Assembly: GCA_963849005.1 (NCBI GenBank)
Contig: CAWKGC010000023.1
Coordinates: 620,001 to 684,000 of the forward strand
DNA: 64,000 nucleotides
Direction of reading: 5' to 3'
Origin: CAWKGC01 sp963849005
GTDB taxonomy: Bacteria > Pseudomonadota > Gammaproteobacteria > Burkholderiales > Usitatibacteraceae
The position numbers and the translations under genes were made by a program. This document shows, one piece after another, positions 1-10,098 of the stretch. Position 1 is the stretch's first letter. Every line of letters starts with the position of its first letter. The notes beneath the pieces were generated by a model. It ran no database searches. It had not been told where the DNA came from and saw only the letters and a list, made by a program, of their open reading frames with translations.

Positions 1-1519
1 CGGCGCCAGGCATCGGTGGCGAGCGCATCGATGCGGCAGCCGCCGGGAAAGATCCCGGCGTTGAGAACCAGCATGTCGAGGCCGCCGAAGCAGTCGACCG
101 CCCTTTCCAGCGCCGATGCGAGCTGTGCCTCGACGGTGACATCGCAGGCGATGCCGAGGAAATCCGCGCGCTTGCGGACCGTCGCGATCTCCGGCTTGAG
201 GTCGAGGCCGACCACTGCGGCGCCGCGCGCGAGCAGCGAATCGACGCAGGCCTTGCCGATGCCCGAGGCCGCGCCCGTCACGAGCGCCACTTCGCCCGCG
301 AACGCCGGCAGCTTGCCGGCCTTGCGCAGCTTCGCCTGCTCGAGGTCCCAGTACTCGACATCGAAGAGGTCCTTCTCCGGCAGCGCGCGCCAGCCGCCGA
401 GCATCTCGGCCCGCGCGATGATTTCCATGGTGTGCGAATAGATCTCGGCGACGATCGCCGCGTCCTTCGCCGTCCTGCCGACCGCGCACATGCCCAGTTC
501 CGCATCGAGCAGCAGGCGCGGCGCGGGATCGAGCATCGTCTTGCGTTCCTTCGCCGGCGGGCTCCTGCGCGGCGAAGTATTTCCCGTAGGCCGCGGCATA
601 GGCCTTCACGTCGCGTCCCACCATCGGGATGCACTTGGTGCGGATGCTGTGGTCCGGCGTTGCCGGTCCCCGCGTCGCGATGGCCGCGACATCGGGCCTG
701 CGGCAAAACGCGAGGCTGGCCGCGTCGGCATGGCGCGATACCACGACAGGAAAGCCCGCGACCTCCGCGATCGCCTTCCGCAGCGTTGCGATGTCGCGGG
801 ACGAGTCCCCGCTTTCCTGCCTGCGCCGGCACGGGAATCTCCCACGCCTTCTTGCGCTGCAGGTACGCCTCGGCGCGATCGACCAGCGCGATCATCCGTT
901 CATAGGACTCCTTCGCCGTCGCGCCGAAGGAGAAGATGCCGTGGTTCATCAGCACCATGCCGATGGTGTTCGCGCCCGATTGCTTCGGGAATTGCTCAGC
1001 GCACAGCCGCGCGAGGTCGAAGCCGGGCATCACGTAGGGAATCACGACCACGAGGTCGCCGTAGATCTCGCGGATGCGGCTTTCGCCATCCGCCGTGTTG
1101 GTGATCGCCAGCACCGCATCGGCGTGGGTGTGATCGACGTACTTGTATGGCAGGATCGCGTGCAGGATCGCTTCCACCGAGGGCGCGGGCGCGGAGGCGC
1201 GCGTGGTGTGCGTGGCCATCTCGTTGACCATCTGCGGGTCGGCAAGCGATGGCAATTGCGCGAGGCGCTTCAGGTGCGCGAGCCGCACCGGCGCAAAGCC
1301 CGCCTCCTCGATCGTCTCCAGGTCCCAGCCGCTGCCCTTCACGTAGAGCAGCTCCTCCATCTCGCCCAGGACGTTCTTCTCCGTCACCTTGACCGATGTG
1401 TTGCCGCCGCCGTGCAGCACCAGCGTCTTGTCGCGCCCCAGCAGCCGGGACGTGTAGCAGCGCATGCCGAGGTCGCCCCCGCTTGCCGCCGCGTCCTTGT
1501 CGTCCCAGAGGCTCTTCAT
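1..1519 (-). CDS. Bifunctional class II aldolase / short-chain dehydrogenase (partial, frameshifted)
   Basis: The N-terminal part (1519 down to about 820) reads as a class II aldolase/adducin domain: a sugar-phosphate-binding GGGNTS motif, then the zinc-ligand motif HTHAD and a later MNHGIF. After shifts near 820 and 550 the chain continues as a Rossmann short-chain dehydrogenase with VTGAASGIG and LNAGIFPGG, cut off at the window edge. The arrangement matches the RhaD-like aldolase/dehydrogenase fusions (about 650-700 residues) that cleave sugar 1-phosphates to an aldehyde plus DHAP and oxidise the aldehyde. Start ATG at 1519 overlaps the stop of the upstream molybdopterin gene (ATGA), so the two are probably translationally coupled. 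The substrate cannot be deduced. The shifts look like single-base insertions, so I treat the gene as intact in the cell. Confidence 0.75.
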
Positions 1520-3639
1520 CCCGCCCTTCTCACGGTGACCGGAAGTGCGCTGAGCGCGGCATTGCCCGAGAGAACGTCGATCGCCATGTCGTCCGCGACA
1601 TCGTTGTAGCTCGCGCCCGCGAGTGCCGAGGCCAGCGCGAGCTTCACGCCGTCCCGCCCCTGCCCGAAGCCGTGCGGCAGGCACACGGTGCCTTGCATCA
1701 CGCGATCCGTCAGCATCGCCGTCACGCTGACCTCGCCGACACGCGAGGCGAGCGCTACCTGGCAGCCTTCCGTGATGCTGCGCGCGACGGCATCGTCGGG
1801 ATGGATCCAGCAGGTGGTCGCGGCGCGGGCCCTTGGTGAGGCGATGCGCGTTGTGCATCCACGAGTTGTTGCTGCGCAGGTGGCGTCGGCCGACCAGCCG
1901 CAGGCCCTCGGCAGGCGCCTTGCCGAGCAATTCCGACTCGACGCGCGCGAGGTCGGCGACGAAGGCCTCCGGCGCGCAAGCGATCATGCCGTCCGCCGTC
2001 TCGAGGCGCTGCAGCAGCGAAGGCGCAAGGGGACCGAGGTCGAGGCCGTGCGGCGCCGCCTTGAGCTTCTCCATTGAAACCGTCGCGGCATGCGGTCCGG
2101 CGCGAAGCCCCATCTCGATCAGCTTCATGGGCTCGGGCAAGGGCTTGAACTCGGTGCCCGCCGCCTTCGCATAACGCGGCAGCGACACCATTCAGGATTT
2201 CCCAGTCGAAGCGGGCGCCTTCGGGCTTGGCGAACACCGGCGGGTTCCAGCGCGCGACGTTGCGGATCGCAAGCGCGTTGAAGACGACGTCGTAGTTGTC
2301 GTGCGAGAGCATCGATGCCGGCGGCAGGATCACGTTCGCGTGGCGCGTGGTCTCGTTCACGAAGATGTCGATCGAGACCATGAACTCGAGGCCGGCAAGC
2401 GCGCGGTCCAGGCGCCGCCCGTTCGGCGTTGACGAAACCGGGTTGCCGGCGACGGTAAGCATGCGCGCGGATCTGCCCGTCGCCCGGCGTCTCGATTTCC
2501 TCCGCCAGCGCCACCACCGGAAGCTCGCCGCCGAAACCCGGCCTTCCGGAGACGCGGCTCTTCACGCGGCCCGGGCCGCCGGGACGGGTGCCGGGACCGG
2601 TCATCGGGATCGCGGGCTGGGTCGGCATCGCGCCGCCGGGCGCGTCGAGGTTGCCGGTGAGGATGTTCAGCAACTGGATCAGCCACTGGCACACCGTGCC
2701 GAATGGCTGGATCGAAACGCCGATGCGGCCATACACGACCGCAGACGCCGCAGCGCGAAGTTCTGCGGCAATGGCGCGGATCGCTTCCGCCGGGATGCCG
2801 GTCGCCGCCGCGGCGCGCTCGACGCCGAAGGGCCGGATCGCTGCGAGCGCCGCATCGAGTCCGGCGAGCTTGCCTTCGTATCGCCCGATCTTCGGCGGCC
2901 CGAGGTCGAGCAGCGCATTCACGAGCGCCAGCAGGAACGCGGCATCCGTGCCCGGCCGGATGAAATGGTGGCGCGTGGCGACGTCCGCCGTCTCGGTGCG
3001 GCACGGGTCGATCACGATGACCTTGCCGCCGCGCTCGCGGATTGCCTTCAGGCGCTTGGCGACGTCCGGCGCCGACATCATGCTGCCGTTGGAGGCCAGC
3101 GGATTGCCGCCGAGGATCAGCCAGTAAGCGGTATGGTCGATGTCCGGTATCGGCAGCATGAACATGTGCCCGTACATCGCGTGCGACACGACGTGGTGCG
3201 GCAACTGGTCAACCGAAGTGGCCGAGAAACGCTGCCGCGTCTGCAGCGCGCGGACGAAGCTCGACAGGTGCGTGGCACTCGCGACATGGTGCGCGTTGGG
3301 ATTGCCGAAGTAGAGGCCGAGCGCATTCGCGCCGTGCTCGCGCTGGATGCGCGCGAGCGTGCTGCCAACGAGTTCAAAGGCCTCGTCCCAGCCGATCGGC
3401 TTCCATTCGTTCCCGACGCGGCGCACAGGCCCGAGGAGGCGGTCCGGGTCCTTCTGCAGGTCGATCAGCGCCACCGCCTTGGGGCAGATGTGGCCGCGGC
3501 CGAAGGTGTCCGCCTTGTCGCCGTGGACGCTGGTGATCTCGTCGCCGCGGGTGTGGATCTCGATGCCGCACAGCGCTTCGCACAGGTGGCAGGCGCGGTA
3601 GGTGATGCGTTCGTCCGAAGCGACGGGCGTGGCGGGCAT
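1516..3639 (-). CDS. Molybdopterin-dependent oxidoreductase (frameshifted)
   Basis: This is a DMSO-reductase-superfamily enzyme binding a bis-MGD cofactor and one [4Fe-4S] cluster. The cluster ligands are C17, C20, C24 and C52 (CHLCEALC...GHICPK). A molybdopterin-binding core follows (LILGGNPLASNG, VIDPCRTETA), and a dinucleotide-binding C-terminal domain reads in other frames. Continuity is restored by removing one base near 2468, 2193 and 1830, giving about 705 residues, normal for the formate-dehydrogenase/acetylene-hydratase-like branch. No Tat signal is seen, so it is probably cytoplasmic. It overlaps the aldolase/dehydrogenase gene by four bases, so the pair may act in one catabolic step. 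The substrate is unknown. Confidence 0.8.
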
Positions 3640-3821
3640 GGCGGTTCCCCGATGAACTATGCAATTTCGGTGGGCGTGGGTGCCATTATGCCTCGGTGCG
3701 ATGCCGCGGCCTTGCGAATTGGTGGCGGTGGCGAGGCGGTTCCCTTCAACCCGGCGAATGGGTGGCGGTGGCGAGGCGGTTCCCTTTGACCCGGCGCCGA
3801 CATGATTCTTTGTACCGCGCT

Positions 3822-3844
3822 GCCGGCCTCGTGGATCGGCCGGC
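3822..3844. repeat. Hairpin, GCCGGCC stem with conserved loop
   Basis: A 7-bp perfect stem GCCGGCC/GGCCGGC encloses the nine-base loop TCGTGGATC. The loop and the downstream GCAGC...TCGC...GATGCGCCTCTCAAA box are shared with the hairpins at 4029, 11225 and (approximately) 11432, whose stems are GACGCCC/GGGCGTC. Confidence 0.8.
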
Positions 3845-4028
3845 TGAATGCAGCATCGCGAAGAATTGCATCGGCGATGCGCCTCTCAAAGGGAACCGCC
3901 CCGCCCCCGCCTGAGCGTAAGGAGAAGGCGCTTCGCGCCTCGCGCAGCGATGCCAATGCGAGCCTCGGTGGAGCCCTCCCTTTTGAGAGGCGCATCGTCA
4001 CCGACAATCACTGCGACGCTGCATGAAA

Positions 4029-4051
4029 GACGCCCGATCCACGAGGGCGTC
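4029..4051. repeat. Hairpin, GACGCCC stem with conserved loop
   Basis: The stem GACGCCC/GGGCGTC encloses GATCCACGA, the reverse complement of the loop at 3829-3837. It therefore points the opposite way to hairpin 1 of the same locus, so the locus is internally an inverted pair. Confidence 0.8.
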
Positions 4052-4103
4052 AACTCGGTATCAGCCAACGCACCGGCGCCGGGTCGAAAGGGAGGGCTTC
4101 GCC

Positions 4104-4199
4104 GGGGATCGCCACTTCGCGCTCTCCGCCCGGACGGGGATCGCCACTTCGTGCACTCCGCCCGGGCGGGGATCGCTCACCGGCGATCGCATCGTCGTG
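4104..4199. repeat. Three 32-bp tandem units
   Basis: GGGGATCGCCACTTCG followed by a CTCCGCCCGG-type end recurs at 4104 and 4136, with a degenerate third unit from 4168. A related sequence lies in inverse orientation near 11139-11175 in the right repeat locus. It ends about 80 bases before the aldo/keto reductase start. Confidence 0.65.
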
Positions 4200-4279
4200 A
4201 AGGTCGAGGCGCGCTATGCTACGGGCTCGACTCACGGCGCGGCGACACCGCGCCCAACTCCATGGGAATCGGGCAACGC

Positions 4280-5266
4280 ATGCTGACGAAACGAAAGCTG
4301 GGACGGCAGGGACTCGAAGTGTCGGAGCTGGGGCTGGGCTGCATGGGCATGAGCCAGTCGTATGGCGCCGCGGACGACGTCGAGTCGATCGCCACGATCC
4401 ACCGCGCGCTCGAGCTCGGCGTGACCTTCTTCGATACCGCCGAGGTGTACGGCCCCTTCATCAACGAGGAACTTCTCGGGCGCGCATTGAAGGGCCGCCG
4501 TGAAAAGGTCGCGGTCGCCACCAAGTTCGGCTGGAAGATCGGCGACAAGGCGCGCCTCGGGCTGGACAGCCGCCCTGCGCACATCAGGGAGGTCGCCGAT
4601 GCCAGCCTCAAGCGCCTGGGCATCGACTGCATCGACCTCTTCTACCAGCACCGCGTAGACCCCGAGGTCCCGATCGAGGACGTCGCGGGCGCCGTGGGCG
4701 ACCTGATCCGCGCGGGCAAGGTGCGTTACTTCGGCCTTTCGGAAGCGGGCGTGAAGAACATCCGCCGCGCCCACGCCGTGACGCCGGTGTCCGCGCTGCA
4801 AAGCGAGTATTCCCTGTGGGAGAGGAACCTCGAGGCCGACATCATCCCGGTTCTGCGCGAACTCGGCATCGGGCTGGTGCCCTTCAGCCCGCTCGGCCGC
4901 GGCTTTCTCACCGGCACGGCGAAGCGCGCGGAGGATTATCCCGACGGAGACTTCCGCAAGAACGACCCGCGCTACCAGGGCGCGAACTATGACGCGAACA
5001 TGCGCGCTGCCTCTGCCGTGCGGGAAATCGCGAGCGCGCACGGCGCCACACCCGCGCAGGTGTCGCTCGCGTGGCTGCTGCAGCGCGGCGACGACATCGT
5101 TCCCATCCCGGGCACGAAGCGCCGCGTGTACCTGGAGGAGAACATTGCCGCGGCGAGCCTGGAACTGGGCGCGGCCGACATCGCGCGGCTGGACGCCGCG
5201 CTGCAGCCGGGCGCAGCGGCGGGCGCGCGTTACGGCGAGGGCCAGATGGCGCTCGTCGATCGCTGA
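4280..5266 (+). CDS. Aldo/keto reductase
   Basis: This 328-residue protein is an NADPH-dependent (beta/alpha)8-barrel oxidoreductase. The full catalytic tetrad is visible: D52 (FFDTAEVYG), Y57, K82 (VATKFG) and H124 (YQHRVD). The C-terminal IPGTKR segment fits the cofactor-binding loop. Subfamily features (LGLGCMGMS start, FSPLGRGFLTG) place it near the AKR13/YhdN-like group acting on aldehydes and ketones. I chose ATG 4280 because the protein alignment begins with LTKRKLGRQGLEVS; an in-frame ATG at 4262 would add six residues. A TctC-type binding-protein gene follows after 19 bases and is probably co-transcribed. Confidence 0.92.
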   Translation: MLTKRKLGRQGLEVSELGLGCMGMSQSYGAADDVESIATIHRALELGVTFFDTAEVYGPFINEELLGRALKGRREKVAVATKFGWKIGDKARLGLDSRPAHIREVADASLKRLGIDCIDLFYQHRVDPEVPIEDVAGAVGDLIRAGKVRYFGLSEAGVKNIRRAHAVTPVSALQSEYSLWERNLEADIIPVLRELGIGLVPFSPLGRGFLTGTAKRAEDYPDGDFRKNDPRYQGANYDANMRAASAVREIASAHGATPAQVSLAWLLQRGDDIVPIPGTKRRVYLEENIAAASLELGAADIARLDAALQPGAAAGARYGEGQMALVDR

Positions 5267-5285
5267 AACGCAAAGGCAACGGAAG

Positions 5286-6351
5286 ATGAAAATGAAGAAC
5301 ATCGCATTGCGCGCGGCAGCCGCAGCGTTGGGACTTGTGCTCGCCGCATCCGCGCTCGCGCAGGAATGGCCCGACCAAGCCGGTGAAGATCATCGTCCCC
5401 TTCGCGCCGGGCGGCGTGACGGACAACAGCGCGCGCGTCATCGCCGACGCGCTCGGCACGAGGCTGGGGCAGCCGGTGATCGTCGAGAACCGCCCGGGGG
5501 CGAGCGGCAACATCGGTTCCGCGCAGGTGGCGCAATCCCCGCCCGACGGCTACACGCTCGTGCTGGGATTCGACGGGACAATGGTGATCAACCCGCACGT
5601 CTTCCCGAAGATGCCCTTCGACACGCTGAAGGACTTCGCGCCGGTGACCAAGCTGGGCGACGCCGCGTTGCTGCTGGTCGCGCATCCTTCGGTCCCGGCG
5701 AAGAACCTGAAGGAGTTCATCGCGATGGCGAAAGCGAAGCCGGCGCCATGGCCCTACGGAACCTCGGGCACCGGCGGCACGCCTCACCTCGCAGGCGAAC
5801 TGCTGAAACTGCGCACCGGCATCGATCTCGTGCACGTGCCGTACAAGGGTGGCGGGCAGGCGATCACCGACGTGCTGGGCGGGCAGATCCCGCTGGTCTT
5901 CACCGCGATCGCCACCGCGCAGCAGCACGTGAAGGCAGGCAAGCTCACTCCGCTCGGCGTGCCCAGCCCGAAGCGCTCCGCGGCGCTGCCCGACGTGCCG
6001 ACCTTCATCGAAAGCGGGCTGCCCGGATTCGAGGCGGTGTCGTGGGTCGGCATCCTCGCGCCCGCGGGCACGCCCAAGGCGATCATCGACAAGCTGCAGC
6101 GCGAGATTGCCGCAGTGCTGAAGAGCGATGCGGTAAAGGAGCGCTACGCCGCGCTGGGCATCGAGCCGGTCGGCAATACCCCGGAGGAATTCTCGAAGCA
6201 GATGAGACGGATTCGCGCGCTGGAAAGAGGTCGTGAAGGCGGCGAAGATCACCGTCGTAGTTCAACGACTTCCCGGACTCGATCCGGGACGCGACTTCGA
6301 CCGAAATGGCAAGGCGGCGAGGACCAGGATTCCGGCGACCGAAGAACGTGA
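5286..6351 (+). CDS. Tripartite tricarboxylate transporter substrate-binding protein (Bug/TctC family), frameshifted
   Basis: The first 26 residues form a signal peptide (ALGLVLAASALAQ cleavage region) for a periplasmic solute receptor. A one-base shift near 5372 is needed to join it to the mature domain: KPVKIIVPFAPGG, a NRPGASGNIG ligand loop, VPYKGGGQA and LAPAGTPK are family hallmarks. A second shift near 6215 would let it end WKEVVKAAKITV, as usual for about 325-residue members, so the true stop is uncertain. No TctA or TctB membrane partner is present. Orphan Bug proteins like this are abundant in Burkholderiales and bind carboxylates. The gene converges on the MFS gene. Confidence 0.85.
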
Positions 6352-7705
6352 GCGCATCCCGAAGGCAACACTTCGGGACGCGCCGCCGTGATGTCGATCG
6401 TCCCTGCCGCGAGCGCGAATACGGCGCCCATGACGGAGGCACCGGTGACGAGCCCGAGATTGCGCGACAGGTTGAGCATGCCGGAGATCACGCCCCGCTG
6501 AGCCGGGCCGACACCAGTCATGACGGCGGTGTTGTTGGCGGCCTGGAACAGCGCATAGCCGACTGTGGTGACGATGATCGGGGCGATGTAGCCGGGAATG
6601 CCCAGCGTCGCGGGCAGCAGGAACAGCGCCCCGGTACCGGCCACCATCCCGAGAAGTCCGACAAGGGTCATGCGATGTGCGCCAAAGCGGTCCGCCATGC
6701 GGCCGGCGGGCACGCCGGCCAATGCGGCGGCAAGCGGGCCAGCCGACAAGGAGAGCCCGACAAGAACTGCCTCAAGCCCGAGCGCGCGCGAGAGATAGAA
6801 CGGGCCGACCACCAGCGTCGCCATCATCACTGTCGAGACGAGCGCGCTCATGGCGAGGCTCGCGCACAGCGCCGGTCGCGGAACATCGCCAATCGGATCA
6901 GCGGCGAGGCGGCCCTCGACTCGACGAACACGAAGAGGCTGGCTCCGAGGACGGCAGCGGACAGCAGCGCCACATTGTGCGGGCCGAAGGTGCCGCGCCC
7001 GAGCGTCATGGCAAGCGCGTAGGCCGCAAGCGTCAGCGGCAAGCAGCAGCGTGCCCGGCATTGTCGAAGCCGGCGCGACCAGCCTTCGGCTCCTGGCGAT
7101 CTGCGGGCAGGTATCGGTGCGCGAGAAGGAAGGCAATGATGCCCAATGGCGCGGTGACGAGGAAGATCGCCCGCCAGCCGAGTCCGGCGATCAGGATGCC
7201 GCCGAGCGACGGGCCGAGGGCGGTGCCGATCGCGGACATCGTCCCGAGCAGGCCCATGGCGCTGCCGGTCCTTGCCTTCGGAACCGTCTCCCCGACAAAC
7301 GCCATGGTGAGGGCCATCATGATGGCGGCGCCGATGCCCTTGCACCGCCCGGGCGGCAATCAGCAGCCAGAGTGCGGGCGAAATGCCGCACACGATCGAG
7401 GCAAGGGTGAAGAGGAAGATCCCCGCCAGCAGCAGCCGTCGGCGGCCGATGATGTCACCGAGCCGTCCGACGCTCACGATCAGCGTTGTGATCGCGAGGA
7501 GATAGGCCAGGACAACCCATTGGACCTGCTGGAAGGAGGCGTCGAACGCCTGTGCCAAGGTCGGCAGTCCGACATTGGCGATGCTGGTGCCAAGCGAGGA
7601 CAGCAGCATCGACAGCGAAAGGCTGGCGAGCGCCCATCGAACCGAAGGTGCCTGCCCTGCAGTTGCTGCCGGTATTGCCTCTTGCCTTGCCGTGATCGAG
7701 TTCAT
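6262..7705 (-). CDS. MFS multidrug exporter, DHA2/EmrB-like (frameshifted)
   Basis: Membrane segments and MFS motifs are spread over several frames. The N-terminus (from ATG 7705) has SIANVGLPTLAQAF and the loop motif GRLGDIIGRR. Then come GPSLGGILIAG and WRAIFLV (the EmrB motif C region), and finally AGVPAGRMADRFGAHR and ISGMLNLSRNLG near the C-terminus. Single-base shifts near 7340, 7045, 6860 and 6345 reconnect them into about 480 residues, with a TGA at 6262. Fourteen transmembrane helices are expected for this family. It is divergent from the LysR gene, so the pair is probably a regulator with its efflux target. Confidence 0.82.
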
Positions 7706-7752
7706 GACCGTCACTTTAGGGCCGCAGCTGACATGGCGGAAGGCGCAGCAGT

Positions 7753-7769
7753 TGCACTTTATACGTGCA
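7753..7769. promoter_or_regulatory. Inverted repeat in the MFS-LysR divergent promoter
   Basis: TGCAC-N7-GTGCA lies in the 105-base divergent gap, 42 bases upstream of the LysR start. A dyad in this position is typical of a LysR autoregulatory and target site. The assignment rests on context only. Confidence 0.5.
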
Positions 7770-7810
7770 TTTGACGCCATCTCACGGCCAAACTGCGCTA
7801 TCTTCGAGCC

Positions 7811-8708
7811 ATGTCGACCCCTGACCTCAACTTGCTCGTCACCCTCGATGTATTGCTCGCCGAAGGCAGCGTTGCCGGTGCGGCCCGCCGGTTGCGCCTC
7901 AGCCCTTCCGCAATGAGCCGGGCGCTTGCGCGATTGCGCGAGACGACCGGCGATCCGCTGCTCGTCAGGGCCGGGCGGGGCCTTGTTCCCACGCCGCGGG
8001 CGCTCGAGCTTCGCGAGAGCGTCGGTCAGCTCGTGCAGGACGGGAAGAGCCGTCCTGCGGCCCGCCGAGAAACTCAAGCTCAAGCAACTCGTGCGGACGT
8101 TCACGCTCAGGACGAGCGAAGGCTTTGTCGAGAATTTCGGCCCGGGCCTTGTCGCCCGCGTCAGCGAGGAAGCGCCCGGCGTGCGGCTGCGCTTCGTGCA
8201 GAAGCCGGACAAGGACAGCACGCCCCTTCGTGAAGGCGCCGTCGACCTGGAAACCGGCGTCATGGAGGCGACCACGGCGCCGGAACTCCGGGCGCAGGCC
8301 TTGTTCCGCGATCGCCTCATCGGGGTCGTGCGCATGGGGCATCCGCTTGGCAAGGGCAGGATCACGCCCGCGCGTTATGCTGCCGGCCGGCACATCGTCG
8401 TCTCGCGGCAGGGCCACGACCGCGAAGCGATCGACGAAGCCCTCGATGCGCTCGGGCTGAAGCGGGAGATCGTCACGATCGTCAGCGGATTCGCCACTGC
8501 GGTGGCTCTCGCGAGGGGATCCGACCTCATCGCCAGCGTTCCCGAACGGCACACCGGGAACCTGCGCGCCGGGATGCACAGCTTTCCCCTGCCGGTCACC
8601 GTCGCGGCGTTCACCGTTTCATTGCTCTGGCACCCGCGGCTGGAGGCGGACCAGGCGCACCGCTGGTTGCGCGGGTGCGTTCGGGAGGTTTGTGCCGCAT
8701 CGAAATGA
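7811..8708 (+). CDS. LysR-family transcriptional regulator (frameshifted)
   Basis: Residues 5-64 form the winged helix-turn-helix (LLVTLDVLLAEGSVAGAARR, then SPSAMSRALARLRE, then DPLLVR). A one-base insertion near 8045 separates this from the effector-binding domain, which continues to 8708 with the usual two-lobed pattern (FRDRLIGVVRMGHPL, VSGFATAVAL). Total length of about 298 residues is normal. The gene is divergent from the MFS exporter and upstream of the amidohydrolase by 60 bases, so either could be its target. The inducer is unknown. Confidence 0.88.
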
Positions 8709-8769
8709 CGTCATGAGCACGTTGGAGTAATCTCCTGCGAAACCAAGAACAATCACCGGAGGAGACAAA

Positions 8770-10056
8770 ATGAACAAAGCCATCACTCGCCGCCGCATGC
8801 TGCTCGGCCTTGGCGCCGCTGCTTCCATTGCGACCCTGCCCGCTGCCGTTCGCGCCGCCATGGGCCCCAACGACAAGTTCGACATCCTGATCAAGGGCGG
8901 CGACGTGCTCGACCCGAGCCAGTCGTTGCGCGGGGTGCGCGACATCGGCATCCGCAACGGCGTGATCGAGATGGTGGCGCCGAACATCCCGGCGGAGCGC
9001 GCATTGAAGGTGCTGAACGCCTCGGGACGGCTGGTCACCCCGGGCCTCATCGACCTGCACTCGCACGTCTTTCCGTACGGCTCGGCGATCGGCATCCCCG
9101 CCGACGAACTGGTGCCCTACCAGGGACAGACGACCGCGATTTCAGCGGGCGACGCGGGCGCGAACAACATCGCCGCGTTCCGTCGCTTCATCGTCCCGCA
9201 GGCGCGCACGCGCCTGTATGCCTTCGTGCACATCGCCAACATCGGCCTGGCGGGCTTCCCGGTGCCGGAACTCTTCAACATCGACTATGCGCAGCCGGAG
9301 ATCGCCGCGCGCGCGCTTGCCGAGAACGCCGACATCGTCATCGGCGTGAAAGTCCGCATGTCGGAGAACGTGATCGCGCAGCACGGCATCGAGCCGCTCA
9401 AGCGCGCGATCAAGGCCTGCGAGATGGTGGGGCCGAACATGAAGATCATGTGCCACATCGGCGGCGTCGAGTCGGTGCCGCTGATGTCGCAGATCCTCGA
9501 CACACTGCGCCCGAGGGATGTCCTCACGCATTGCTACTCCGGCGCGCCCAACAACGCCGGCAAGTTCACCAACATCGTCCAGGAAGGCAAGCTCCTGCCC
9601 GCGGCGCTCGAGGCGAAGAAGCGCGGCGTGATCTTCGACATCGGCCACGGCGGCGGCAGCTTCGACTACACGGTCGCCGAGGCGGCGATCGCCCAGGGCG
9701 CGGGGCCCGACACGATCTCCTCCGACATCCACGTCTTCTCCGGCAACACGCCGGGCATGCCCTACCTCACCTGGGTGATGAGCAAGTTCCTCAACATGGG
9801 CTTCACGCTCGACCAGGTGGTGGCGATGGCGACCATCGCGCCGGCCCGCGTCATCGACAAGATGCCGAAGATGGGCACGCTGCAGGTGGGCGCGCCCGGG
9901 GATGTCACGATGCTCGAGGTGGTCGAAGGCCCGGTCGAGTTCGTCGACACGCGCAACAACAAGCGCGCCGGCAAGGTCTGGCTCAAGCCCGTGCAGGTCG
10001 TCACCGGCGGGATCGCGTTCGGGCGGCCCTACTCTTCGCCGTTCAGCGTGCGGTGA
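8770..10056 (+). CDS. Tat-exported amidohydrolase (metal-dependent hydrolase)
   Basis: The 428-residue protein starts with RRRMLLGLGAAASIATLPAAV, a twin-arginine signal, so it should act in the periplasm. The amidohydrolase barrel has the complete binuclear metal set: H97 and H99 (DLHSH), a bridging lysine in GVKVR, histidines in MCHIGG and LTHCYSG, and the aspartate in SSDIHV. It is close to the amidohydrolase/deacetylase group that includes dihydroorotase-like proteins. The substrate is unknown. A strong ribosome site (GGAGGA) precedes ATG 8770. No frame disruption is seen. Confidence 0.88.
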   Translation: MNKAITRRRMLLGLGAAASIATLPAAVRAAMGPNDKFDILIKGGDVLDPSQSLRGVRDIGIRNGVIEMVAPNIPAERALKVLNASGRLVTPGLIDLHSHVFPYGSAIGIPADELVPYQGQTTAISAGDAGANNIAAFRRFIVPQARTRLYAFVHIANIGLAGFPVPELFNIDYAQPEIAARALAENADIVIGVKVRMSENVIAQHGIEPLKRAIKACEMVGPNMKIMCHIGGVESVPLMSQILDTLRPRDVLTHCYSGAPNNAGKFTNIVQEGKLLPAALEAKKRGVIFDIGHGGGSFDYTVAEAAIAQGAGPDTISSDIHVFSGNTPGMPYLTWVMSKFLNMGFTLDQVVAMATIAPARVIDKMPKMGTLQVGAPGDVTMLEVVEGPVEFVDTRNNKRAGKVWLKPVQVVTGGIAFGRPYSSPFSVR

Positions 10057-10098
10057 GGCATCGGGCCTGGAATTGGCGAACGCCCGGCACGATCGCGT

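Larger units (their letters stand above)
3721..4199. repeat. Composite intergenic repeat locus, left copy
   Basis: The 640-base gap between the molybdopterin gene and the aldo/keto reductase has no credible gene. It holds: two tandem 40-bp units (3721-3760, 3761-3796; GGTGGCGGTGGCGAGGCGG core), hairpin 1 (3822-3844), a GATGCGCCTCTCAAA box (about 3876), a central GGCGCGAAGCGCC-like palindrome, the reverse complement of the box (about 3990), hairpin 2 (4029-4051), and three 32-bp tandem units starting at 4104, 4136 and 4168. The same modules occur in reverse order and orientation at 11139-11660. It resembles a structured REP/MITE-like element, but no transposase is present in the window. Confidence 0.8.

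Noticed and set aside
3640..4279. Several short open frames in the left repeat locus
   Set aside because: They read through tandem and palindromic repeats, lack ribosome sites and match no family; the same holds for 11066-11748.
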